This document shows, in pieces, positions 35,117-46,570 of a DNA stretch of 64,000 nt. The notes under the pieces were generated by a model, which saw only the letters and a program-made list of their open reading frames with translations, did no database searches and was not told the DNA's origin. The stretch comes from Podospora bellae-mahoneyi (lineage: Eukaryota; Ascomycota; Sordariomycetes; Sordariales; Podosporaceae), in NCBI RefSeq assembly GCF_035222275.1, contig NC_085882.1, positions 1,433,501-1,497,500 on the forward strand. The letters are read 5' to 3'. The position numbers and the translations under genes are program-made. Every line of letters starts with the position of its first letter. The stretch's first letter is position 1.

Positions 35117-37989
35117 GGGGGGGTGTCGTCAGGCTTGAAAGGGGGTGTGTATCAGGAGATGATGGGGGGAGGTTGTAACTCGTCCTGTCTTGGAACACTG
35201 TGTCACAGTCGAAAGATGTATCTCTTCCATCCTGAAGCCTGACACGGAGGCAAAGGAGGTATAATGAGGCCTGACGAAAATTGCTATCCGAGAGGCAAAC
35301 ATATGCCGTGAAGTTGGGTGCCTAGTGGCGGGGAAGGCTGGTGGGGAGGTCTCAGAGTTGGGTATAGACGCGGCGGTGAGGCTGTCTAGGTTGTATCAGG
35401 TGTGCTGGGCTACGTAAAAAGGCAATATATCTGTTGCAGATTAGGCCGAGGAGAAGGTGAAAAAGGCGAGAAATGAGAGGCCCGGAGCTGCCGCCGACAC
35501 ACGGGTCGGATGGTGTGTGGGAGGTGGGAGAGGAAGAACCTGAGCTCGCGGAGTATCACGCCTGTTTGGGCAAAGGGATGCATAGCTCGAAGCCGCATGT
35601 TGGGCAGAGAAAACCAGATCGTGATATTGTTTGGTGTGAGAATGCCGGATAGTCAAAGGGTCATTGTTGGGCAGAGACAGGTGGCAGGTGACGGTCACCG
35701 TCTCGGACTTGTTGCTTGGCTAAACTGCCACTGGTTAACGACCATTGAAGATGGAGCGCTTGAATAAGGCACTGTCGAAGGTTTGACACACGATTTAAGG
35801 AAGCCACTGTTCACAGAGACTGCCCCCTACAATTCCCAGTGACCTGAGTAACTGAGAGGCCCAGATGTTGGCCTGGGAGTCTGATAGACGTTGGAGATGA
35901 ATCAGATAGCACATTGCTCAGGGGCTTTATGGCCTGGCCATAATGGCACTACTAGGTATCTAGCAAACCTACCTGTGCTGAAATGTATAAACTGATTAGT
36001 CCAGTCCTCTGGGGCGGATGATATCCAAGAATGAAGGCATTAATTGTGAGAAATTTTCTCACTCTCATAGCATATACTTCCACCAACCAGAATCATAGGC
36101 GTCTATCGTGTGTTTCTCTCGCCATTATCGACATGATGACGACCTATACTTCATATCCTGAAGCTTGACAGCTATTAGCAATTCTGAAGAGACCCAAGCG
36201 GGCAACCAACTGCGCTCAGAGAGACAGAAATAGGTTCGTCAGCTGTCCCAAACACCTGGAGCATCTTTCAGTTTGTGGCGTAGCATGTTTCTTTTGGAGT
36301 GAATGACGGGAAAAGAAATCCTGAATGCTGTAGTAGTTCTTGCACGACGCGTACTCGTTCGCCATATTGCACCTTTATACAATCAATAACCCGATCTAGC
36401 AACGAGCGTTAGCGTAGTATTTCTGAAGTTCTGCCAGGTATTCGGTTCAGAACCTCTCCACGGTGATCCTACAGCCTCCATTATTAGCAGCTCCTACCAG
36501 CCCTGAATATAGTTTTTTTGTTCGATTCTTAGGCGCCTAAGAAGGTGTGGACAACTGTGAAGCCGAAGGAGTTATGTGATCTCGAGAAATCATTGTGACT
36601 CGAAAATTCTTGAAGACGACGGTAGGCGGTCAGTCTCCGTTTCCAAACACTAGAAAGCAAACTAGGAGCTAGCCCCCAAGGACTTAGCCATATTAAGCAA
36701 GACATATCTCCATGCCAGTTATTGCACATTCTTGGTGATGGCCTCATCAAAAGTCAAGTGCAACCGCCCTATCGCGCCAATGGTAGTTAGCTTGATCGTC
36801 ATAAATGTCAATAAGTGGTTGATAACATCGGCACTCTGGAGAATTCACTTGCTCAATCTATCTGTACCTGATGTGGAAGCTCAGGCACTTTGATAATAAT
36901 TCGGAGGCGTGTCTGGGGCTCTAAAGATGGTAAATGTTAGGCCTTTTCAAGCATAGATAGTCGAGAATGTATGCGTTGTGAGGTAGTTAGTCACAAGACG
37001 GCGCTTTTCTATGCACCCACTGCCACCAAACAAACCTACTCGAATCTTCCCGAACAGATTGCAAACCATTCTCAGTAGGTAATTGACATTGGCAACACTC
37101 GGTCAAGAAAGAAAACGGCACCATCATCACCAATTTAACCTTCTCATCTAACTTTTCCTCACAATTGCCCTGTATCTTAAGGTAAGTAGGTTGGTAGTGA
37201 GCATAGCTAGTCCACAACCTCGCTTTATTCCCCCCCTTTGCCAGCTTATCGTTAACAATAGGTTAGACAAACAAGCAAGCAACTTGCGGATGTAAATAAG
37301 CAGCAAGCAGTGAGAGACTGAGAACCATCAGTTGGTCAAGTGGGGTTGGATCGACAAGCAATCTGGAAAGAAAGTGCCATCATTGTCCTCCTCCCCATCT
37401 AGCAACCACCCCGCAGAAAAACCACCGCAAGCAATGGCCTCAAGTCCAACCCCCACCGCGCCCAGTCTTCTCACAGGAACCAACTCCTACCCCCCATCTC
37501 CCTCCTCAAAACCTCCCCTCAGCTGAAACCCAGCCTTCCCCCATTCTCTCCATCCACAAAACCCCCTTCTGACCATCTCTTGTTTTCATTTTCTATACAC
37601 CTCCCTTCCCCCCCTTTCCCCAGCGACTCGACCCCTAGGATACCCCCATCCCCAATTTTGCCCCCTTAAATCGGCGATAGTTACTCGTCTGCAATCGGGT
37701 CAACAACCTTTCTTTGTCGAACCTCCACGATTCCCTCCGTCAGCTTTCTCAGCCCCATACCTACCTCTGTAGATCCTCCCATCGGGGGACCGGCAAGTGG
37801 TGTCGGTAAAGAGCACGTCGTCAGGGTCGTCCGTTTGCTCTCAAGTAATAAAGAATGTCTGATATAAAAAATTGAGCGTTTTGAACAAAGACGCCCAAAT
37901 TAGTCTTTCGCCGCAAGAATCATGTCCTATCACATTGTATCCGCACCAACGCGGTACTCGTCAGCAAACTATCTCAATCTCCTTCACTG

Positions 37990-40900
37990 CTAGTGCCCCC
38001 TGCGAATGCGACCTCCTTGCTGCTGTCCACCCGGAGTAGAACGCACACGGCGAGCGCCAAAAGTGCGTTTTGTTCCGGCCTGTCCAGAGAATCGGTCGTC
38101 CGCAGCAGAAGCAGGGTCGCCACCTTCCGAAGAAGCGCATGCAGCTTGAATGACACTCGCGGGGTTTCGAGCAGACTTGGAGAGGGGGTTTCTTCTTCCG
38201 GGGTGTTCATACCAGTCGACGTCGCTGAGTTGGAGCTTGCGGACGCGCTGTCCACCGCGCTCCTTGGCGGCTCTGTTGTCGATGCGGTTGTGGTGGTGAT
38301 ACGAATTGGTTTTCTCGTTGCCTGCACGGTTGTAAATATTGCTGTATAGTTGAAGGGGGTCCCGGAGGGTGGTAGTACCGTCGTTTTCCTCATTCTCGCG
38401 GAGATCGTAGTTGAGGACAAGGTTTTTGATGCGCTGCTGTTCCTCCTTGGCTGCCTGGCGTTGGTTGATCAGAGCCACGGCAAAGTTGGAATCAGAAGGC
38501 AGTTCAACAGTCCGTGTCTTTTGGTCAAGTTAGTGATGTGTTACTCGGAGAAAGGTCCGGAGAAGAGCTTACCTGTTGACGGTTTCCCTTCTTCGTGAGC
38601 AAAGAGAAGGCCATAGTGCCGCCTGGGTTGGTCGTGGCCGTCTCGGCGGGCTCGCCTCCTGTAGCCTCACGGGCTTTCGGGCGGACGGGGAGGGGAATAT
38701 CGAACTGAGGTTTGCGCTCGAACTTGCGCGCATCCCCAAAGCTCTCAGCCATCATCTTGGCATACTCCCGCTCAAACTCTTCCTCGTATTCAGGATCGAC
38801 TTCCTCCTCTTCTCTGGTGACCACAATCTCCTCCTCTTCTTCATATTCGCTGTTGGCATAGGAGCCGTGATGCTCAGATTCCTCGACCTCGCCTTCATCG
38901 GAAGCCGCGTCCTCGTCGTCATCATCGTCTTGCTCTCCGGCCTGAAGATCATTGCCATCCTCATCGTCGCTCGACATAGCACTAGTTCTGTCGTCCTGCT
39001 CGGCAATCTTGTCCATGCCTGAGGTTTTGTGATCTTGAATGACGGCCAGCCGGAAGACTTCCGAGGCTTCCTCCAAGTTCGAAGCAAGCTTCCACTGAGG
39101 ACGAGTGAGCGAGAAGATGTCATGTACCAAAAACTCAATGTCCATCGGCAGGGGGTCCTTGGTGTAGATGTAGTACTGGAAGAAGGAGAGGAAATAATCC
39201 AGCTTCTTGCCGGCTGCACCTTTGTTGAAGAACACACCGCAGGTCTCCAGGATTGTCGCAATCAGGCGGATCCGGAAAAAGTCGTCTGGCATGTCAAAGG
39301 ATACGAGACGGCCGGGGATGGGCGGTCCTCCATGCCCAAAGGTCATGATCTTGTACATGATCTCAAAGATTACAGGATGGTCGAGCATCCTGTAGTTGTA
39401 CATCTCTGCCAGGTATTTGACTTCGGCAATTCTGCGCTGGTTGAATTCAAAGTTGTTCTGCTCAAGCCCAAACACAACAGATTCGATGACGGTGTCAATA
39501 ACGCTGATCACGAACTCGTTATGATAGCGGTGAATGGCGCTCAGAATGACGACGAGAAGATGGATGTTGCTGTACTTGACCTTTCCGGGCTTGGAAAGAA
39601 CCTTGTGAAGGATTGTCACAACCTCCTTTTCTTCCCAGTGAAGCCTGCGGATCTGCCGGACAACCTTGCTGTAGTTGCGCTTGGTCAGATCCGTGTAGAC
39701 CAGCTTCCGGACAAAGAGCTCGATGGGGGTTCTCTCCTTCTGCTGGATGGCCGGCCGTTGAGGAGGATCGACATAGTACACGGCGTTCTCGATAAGCATG
39801 CGCTCGGCTTGTCCAATATGCTGAACAGATTTCTTGCGCTGGAGAGTCTCCAGGAAGGAGGCCATGCGAGGCGACGTCTCTGGGTTGCGGAGCAGGTATC
39901 GGCCACAGTTCTCCAAGAGGTTGCAGATGATCTCGATGTTCATTCGAGAGAAATCATCCAGACTAACCTTGAGGCAATGGAAAACGACGTGTTCAGGGAC
40001 AATCCCAAACTTGGTCAGTTCGGCAAGATAGCGGATATTGCCAAGTCTGACCTGGCCCAAGAACTCCTTCTCTTTGCGGCGTTGGAGGCTGCGGAACTCG
40101 GCATCAAGATAGTCCACAAGACCTTTGGGAATGTCTGGCATGTATTGGCCAAGGGTAGCGACAAGCCTAGACCAGCTGGGAAGGAGATCGCCCCGCCCTT
40201 TGGGCACATCTGTGAGGGCCTTGATAAGCCTGTTCCGAGAAGCCTTGGAGTTGAGAAAGCAAAAGTCGATGGCGGTTTGGTCAATGGCATCCTTGCTGGT
40301 GAGATCCGGAAGCCGAGCAAGAAGAGCATCAACCTGAGCACCAATAGTCTTGTTCGCAATGGCCATGGACTGCTCATCAACTGCAGCCTCCGCCTGCTTC
40401 GCCTCAACCTCGGCCGGATCGATCTTCTTACCGACTTGCTCGTCCTCGGCCTTCTTTTTCTTGACCTCTTCAAGAAGCATGCCGGGAACCTTGCCCTTAA
40501 GATCAACCAGGTTTTCGTAAAAGCGACGTTCCTCCTCGTCCTCCCAGATACCGGAGCCATCGCCTTGTCCACGGAGGTACTCTCCCGCCTTTACTATGCC
40601 GATCGAGCCGTTCGCGTTTGCGTTGGCGTCATCGCTATCCTTCAACTCGGGCATCTCAGCCCCAATGATTTCGGCGATCACATGGGCGTTGGCCACAAGG
40701 CGCTCCTGGGCCTTCACCTGCTTCTCAAAGTTCGCCTGACGGTCCTCAAAGACTTCACCCGATTTCACGTAGGCCTCGGCGTTCTTGCGAGACTGGCTGT
40801 AAATGGCCTTTTGATCCCGAACAAGATGGCCCTTGACGTCCTCAAAATATCGCCTGAGGACGTTTCTAAAGCGCTCTTGGAGCTCGGGAGAAGTGAAGGG

Positions 40901-41808
40901 AGCATCTTCCTCCGTCGTGCCATCCTGCTCTTCGTTTGTCTCGTCCTCTTTGGTGGTGCCATCTTCCCCGACTGTTTTTCGACTATCAGACTTGACTCCC
41001 AAAACATCCCAGCTAAAAGCCTTGACGAAAATCACCAGCAGAGGCAAATTTGCATGTTCACGGTCGTGGCCCAGGAGATCCTTCAGAACTTCCAGAGGGA
41101 ACGGTTCGGCAGCACCTCCCTTGGCAGCTGCTCGGGACTTGACCTCAGTGGTCTTGCCCGTGGTTCCGTTTGCAGCGTCGTCAGGCCGCTTGATGTCGTC
41201 GAGGGTTTTGAGAATGCCTACAAGCCAAAGCTCGGTCACGACGCGCAGGAGGACACGCTGACGGGTCAGACGGTCGCGTTCCTCCTTTTCTTTGGCTTCG
41301 GCCGAGAGGGTTTTGAGGAAGCTCTTGTCTGGTGTAGCCATAGCCTTGCCGAGATACCAGCCCAGATACATGGTGAACTCGTCGGGACCGAAGCGCTGAT
41401 GGAGGGCGCTGACAATTTCGACGCCGGCTTCGATCTCGCCGGGGGATTTGAGTTTGCAAAGGCCTTCGTGGCAGGCGGAGACGATTTCGGAGAGATACTT
41501 GGAGAGGCTAACAGTCTTGATCTCCTGGAGAAAGGTGTTCATGGTCGCGGGGCTAATTGCGGTACGGAGACGTTTGATGAAGGCGGTATTCTTCTTCATG
41601 GTCGAGTCCAGGGGCTTACCCACGGGAAAGAGATCTGTCACGAGTGTCAGCATCACCAGAGGGGAGCGAGGCTCGTTGTCGAAGCTGCTTACCCTTCTCT
41701 CCATTCCAGGCCCTCTGGTTGAGCTCGCGCAGCTCGCCTGAGAGTCGATTGTTAGCTATGACTACTGTAGAGACGATTATAAGACATACGTCTGCGCGCG
41801 CGATCCAT
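37990..41808 (-). CDS. nmd2: Nonsense-mediated decay factor UPF2/NMD2
   Basis: UPF2 bridges UPF1 and UPF3 in nonsense-mediated mRNA decay. Exons in order are 41808-41790, 41737-41693, 41634-38573 and 38517-37990, giving 1217 residues. The first two coding exons are only 19 and 45 bases; together they encode MDRARRRELRELNQRAWNGE. Three MIF4G-type helical regions fill the large exon, including ENCGRYLLRNPETSPRMASF and LLVVILSAIHRYHNEFVI. A strongly acidic segment (DDDDDEDAASDEGEVEESE) and the UPF1-binding tail follow. The last exon carries LPSDSNFAVALINQRQAAKE and KNLVLNYDLRE, characteristic of the UPF2 C-terminus. The final intron has a CTAAC branch and an AAAG acceptor. Length lies between yeast (about 1090) and human (about 1270) proteins. 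Confidence 0.95.
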
Positions 41809-43301
41809 GATGGGCGACTGTTGTTGTTGTGTACAAGTAAGAGATTTACGTGGGCGCAATCATTCGTTTTCGTCGACTATGGATCGAGATGCTAAGGGTT
41901 CAGAAATCGGAAGCGACAATCCCCGTCAGCTAAGGAAGGCATCGGTGACGCTCGGTGGGAAGGGCCTCTAGAGGCAAGATGGGGATTTGCTCCAGGTCTC
42001 TGGCAACTACTACGGTGGGCGCCCAGAGAGGGTGTTTCGTTTTTGCCTTTGCTGAGTGGTGTTGTTTCTGTCTCGAAGTCCAAGGCAAGGAAGCAAGTGT
42101 CCGGTGACGGAATACGATATCAATAAAGTCAGTCAGTCAGGCCTGGCTGAATTCCTCAAAAGGCTGTAGTTCCACTCCCCCACCAGGATTGGCGCGGCAC
42201 GCGGTTCTTGGCACTGGGGATCCCCGCTATGTAGTTGGCTTTTCAGCAGCCAGACCAACCTAGTTAACGACATATGATCTTCTCTGAGTTGATTGGGATC
42301 CTTATACATCGATGAGATGGCTAATGTCAGTTGTTCCACTCGAGAATCTGTGACAAGGAGAAGCGGCCTGTCTGTTGCTACCCGTCTTGGTCACGAGTCG
42401 CAGGGAAAGGGTTAGGGTTTGAGGCCAGCAATCTTGTGTCATGAAATTATCAGATCAAAGTTACGCCAGCCTCAGCCCCTCCAGTATATGCAGATACGAT
42501 ACCTGATAGGCCACTGCTAGCGATATATATGCAGGAACATTCGTTCTGTTCCTGATCATGTCTTTCTCTGAATAATCCCCAGTCACAGGTTCTGGTCGCC
42601 CGTGGCCCCCGAACATCCGAACAATCAACAGTTCGGCCCGCATGCTTGGCACGGGGGTCACGGTCCGCTGTGCTCCCCAGCCAGACGTCATGTCTCGGCA
42701 CCCACTTGACCCCTGTCACGTTTCTCACAGCTCTGCCCATATCAAAAGCCTCAAATAGAGACAAAACTCCCGACAAAAGCGAGTCTGATCTGAGCGTTGG
42801 ACGATCCGAGTTTACAGTACAAAACAGAAACAGGCACGGGAACCGGCCCCTGCTTTAAATGGATCTGGGCCAGGGCTACCACCAGTCTGAAGTTTGCATC
42901 TCCGTCCCATTCTCAAGTGGGCCTCCTTATCAGACGCTCTGATTTGTCCAACGGCGGGCTGCTTGTCAAAGCTTGATAAGAACCTCCCACCCCCGTCTTT
43001 GAACTTGTACTCGAGTACAGTATATCCGCGGAAACTACGGGTGCCGATCTGGAAAGGGATGCTCCAAAACGATCAATAAACGGCGCTCGCCTTATCTCTG
43101 AGCACTTGCGATGAACACCCGCGGCCACTCGGAGAAGCAAGCGTCAAGCAGATGGCGTAGGTGGCATAGTATGTAGCATACCTACCTTAGGTATATATGA
43201 AGCAATCGAACCATTCTCTACTGTTGGTCCCTCTAGTTCCCTTTGCCATTCTTCAGCATTGTATGTAGTATTATCGTGTTTGTTAGCGTCAGCTGCCCAA
43301 C
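41809..43301. promoter_or_regulatory. Divergent promoter region between UPF2 and nitrate reductase
   Basis: The right part is the nitrate reductase promoter. It contains TCCGCGGA at 43025-43032, which is the palindromic NIT4/NirA-type site, and HGATAR sites for a NIT2/AreA GATA factor: TTATCA at 42927-42932, TGATAA at 42974-42979 and TTATCT at 43092-43097. A TATA-like TATATAT lies at 43192-43198, about 105 bases before the ATG. The left part is the UPF2 upstream region. No gene is seen. Confidence 0.75.
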
Positions 43302-46210
43302 ATGGAAGTAACTTCAGCTCTTGCTGCCTCTCAGGCGTTCACCAAGTCCCCTCTCAGCTTCCAACAACAAAAGCCCACTGAAGATGGGATCCCACGAAGC
43401 TTCTATGACCTCGAGAAGCCATTGATTACCAACCTCGACGATATCGACTCCCAATCCAGCACATCACAGTCTTCCTCAGAGCAGGACCAAGATCAACAAT
43501 CCTCATCATCACAGTCATCACCACCGACGGAAGACCAGCCGCCTCTTTCGGACTTTGAGAAAGCTCTTCTTCACCCACAGCCAACTTCGGCACCATATCC
43601 ATTGCCGCCAGCTCCCACTCCGATCTCAGTGCTGCCTCTTGATCTCAAGACACCAGACAGCTTTGTCCCAAGAGACCCTGCCCTTATCAGGCTGACAGGC
43701 GTCCACCCCTTCAACGTTGAGGCCCCTCTCACGCCTTTATACGACCAGGGGTTCCTCACTACCCTCAATCTTCACTATGTTCGCAACCACGGACCGGTTC
43801 CTCAGGTTCACGATGCCGACGCTCTATCATGGTCTTTCACCATCGAAGGCCTCTGCTCTTCACCAGTCACCCTCACTTTGGCAGATCTCATCTCCTCCCG
43901 TTTCGAAGATGAAGTCGTCTCCTACCCAGTAACACTAGTCTGCGCTGGTAACCGCCGCAAAGAACAGAACCAGGTCCGCAAATCCAAAGGCTTCTCGTGG
44001 GGCGCCGCCGGCCTTTCAACATCTCTCTGGACCGGTCTACCACTCGGCCACCTCCTTTCCCTTGCCGGCGTCGACACTCGCAAGGGGAAATTTGTGCACT
44101 TTGAGGGCGCTGATGCCCTCCCCAACGGCTACTACGGGACGTCGGTGAAGCTGAGCCATGCTATGGACCCAGAAAGAGGCATGATGATCTCCTGGCTGAT
44201 GAACGGTCTCCCTCTCCACCCCGACCACGGCAAGCCCCTTCGAGTAATCATCCCGGGTATGATTGGCGGGAGAAGCGTGAAATGGCTCAAGAAGATGATC
44301 ATCAGCGACAAACCCTCGGAGAACTGGTATCACATCTACGACAACCGCGTCCTGCCCACCACAATCAGCCCCGAAGAAAGCGGCAACGGGACAGAAGAGA
44401 TGGTCCAAGTCTGGAAAGACGAGCGGTACGCCATCTACGACCTGAACACCAACTCGGCCGTCGTGTACCCCCAACACGAAGAAACCGTCCAAATCCAAGA
44501 CGGAGCCACCTACGAGCTCAAAGGCTACGCCTACGCCGGCGGCGGCAAAAGAGTCACCCGCATGGAGATTTCCCTGGATCAAGGCAAGACCTGGCTTTTG
44601 GGCAACATCTCCTACCCCGAAGACCTCTACCGCACCGAGACAGAAAGCCGCATCTACGGCGGCCGTCTCGACCTCTCCCAAAACGGGCGTGACGCCTCCT
44701 TCTGCTGGTGTTTCTGGTCTCTCGCTCTCCCTGTCGGCACCCTCGCCGGGGCGTCTGACATTGTTGTCCGCGCCATGGACGAGGCGATGATGGTCCAGCC
44801 TAGGGACATGTACTGGTCGGTCCTGGGGATGATGAACAATCCCTGGTTCCGCGTCGTCATCCACCACGACACGACCTCCAACACCCTCCGGTTTGAACAC
44901 CCAACCCAACCCGCCCTCCAACCCGGAGGCTGGATGGAACGGGTGAAAAAGTCAGGCGGCGACCTCACAAACGGCTTTTGGGGCGAGCGTCAAGCGGGCG
45001 GCGAAACCCTCACCAACCCTATAACCTCCCCACCAGAGAAGGAAATCTCCCTGACAAACCCCGCCATCTCCCGCGAGGTTTCTCTAGAAGAGCTTCGCTC
45101 TCACGACAGCGAAGCCTCCCCTTGGTTTGTTCTGAACGGGGAAGTCTACGATGGCACCGCCTTTCTCGAAGGCCACCCCGGCGGCGCCGCCTCCATAATC
45201 AACGCCGCAGCTCAGGATATATCAGATGAATTCCTCGCCATCCGTAAGCCCCCCTTCCCTTCCCTCTCATCCCCCCTCACTAACCCTCTCTAGACAGCGA
45301 AAACGCCAAAGCAATGATGCCCCGATACCACATCGGCACCCTCACCCCCTCCTCCCTCCCCCTCCTCTCCCTCCCCACCCCATCCTCCCCCCCCGCCACC
45401 CCCCGCCCCTCGTTCCTCCACCCCAAACAATGGCTCCCCGCCACTTTAATCTCCAAAACCAAAGTATCCCCCAACACCAAAATCTTCACCTTCACCCTCC
45501 AACACGCAACCCAAACACTCGGCCTCCCCGTTGGCCAACACCTCCTCGTCCGCCTTTCCTCCCCAGAAACAATAATAAGAGCCTACACCCCCATCTCCCC
45601 CGGCTCCCTCCCCACCGGAACCCTGTCCCTCCTCATAAAAATCTACCCCCCCTCCCCCGATTCCCCCTCTAGCGGAGGGAAAATGACGCTCGCCCTCGAC
45701 GCCCTCCCCCTCCGCTCCCCGGTGGAATTCAAAGGCCCGGTCGGCAAGTTTCTCTACTTATCCCCCGGGCTATGTTCCGTAAACTCCAAGCAGCGAAACG
45801 TCACCAAGCTGGTCATGATCTGCGCCGGGAGCGGCATCACCCCCATTTTCCAGGTCCTCCGCGCAATCCTCTCCTCCCCGCCCTCCCTCGACCCAACAAA
45901 ATGTCTTGTCCTCGACGGCAACAGGGTAGAAGAAGATATCTTGTGCAGAGACGAACTCGACGCCATGGCAAGGGGCAATAAGGAGAGGATGGAATTGGTA
46001 TACAGCCTCAGCCGCCCCCAGGCCTCCTGGCAAGGCAGAAAAGGGAGGATGGACCGCCCGTTCTTCGAATCCGCCGTCGGAAAGCCAGATCCAGAAGGGA
46101 AAACGCTGGTGTTGGTTTGCGGGCCTGAGGGGTTGGAAAGGGCGATAAGAGAAACATTCACCGGAAGGGGCGGGTTGGGCTGGGACGAGGGGGATGTCGT
46201 CTTCTTTTGA
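43302..46210 (+). CDS. nit-3: Assimilatory nitrate reductase [NAD(P)H]
   Basis: This enzyme reduces nitrate to nitrite in the cytosol through molybdenum cofactor, haem and FAD. Exons 43302-45243 and 45294-46210 give 952 residues. A disordered Ser/Gln-rich N-terminus of about 110 residues precedes the molybdopterin domain, whose cofactor-binding Cys is Cys214 in TLVCAGNRR. A dimerisation domain follows. The cytochrome b5 domain has haem ligands His625 in HPGG and His648; the intron splits the His648 codon (C|AC). The FAD domain shows RAYTPIS (743-749; families usually have RxYTP). The NAD(P)H domain shows MICAGSGITPIF and the conserved Cys923 in CGPEG. The promoter carries NIT4- and NIT2-type sites, so induction by nitrate and repression by preferred nitrogen sources is likely. 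Nitrite reductase is not adjacent. Confidence 0.96.
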
Positions 46211-46570
46211 GAAACACACATCTATGTATCTTGTGAAATTAGCACGAGTTTCGGTGTACAAAAGCTTGACTTAATCAACATACCTTATTTTCACCCCTCT
46301 TCCCCCTTCTTTCAACAGATGGACTAGCAATTAAAACAAGATCTCGCCAGCCTCACATACGGTCCAAAAATGACACAAATAATTGATTTTCACATTACTC
46401 CAATGCGCCAAATGTGCAAAGACAGAAAACATAAACAGTATGAACAGACCACAACCATGGGTAACAATAAAACCTCTTGATATAACCTTCTTTTGGTTTC
46501 CCCTTCCTCCCAATTTTCCCCGGCCAGACCTCTGACGAATTCCAACAACAACCATAAAAACCACCGCCGC
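46211..46570. other. Convergent 3' region of nitrate reductase and NOG1
   Basis: Both flanking genes end here, and the 360 bases probably hold two 3' untranslated regions. No structure or gene stands out. Confidence 0.6.

Larger units (their letters stand above)
25483..37989. other. 12.5 kb segment without a recognisable gene
   Basis: It lies upstream of the C2H2 factor gene and downstream of UPF2, both on the minus strand. Many short ORFs occur on both strands, the longest about 220 residues (28071-28745 minus), but none shows a domain, codon regularity or conserved splice pattern that I recognise. Base composition looks mixed, without the strong A+T bias of heavily mutated repeats. Present are polypyrimidine or polypurine runs near 31952-31967, 32582-32594 and 32979-33004, a GT run near 32627-32644, a GAA run at 35089-35116, a 17-base tandem repeat near 29948-29990 and a palindrome at 28423-28439. 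I found no tRNA or 5S rRNA signature. The likely content is long regulatory sequence, non-coding transcripts or decayed sequence. Confidence 0.6.

Noticed and set aside
39029-41722. Long plus-strand ORF (897 codons) opposite UPF2
   Set aside because: It mirrors the codon pattern of UPF2 on the other strand and resembles no family; UPF2 explains the region fully.
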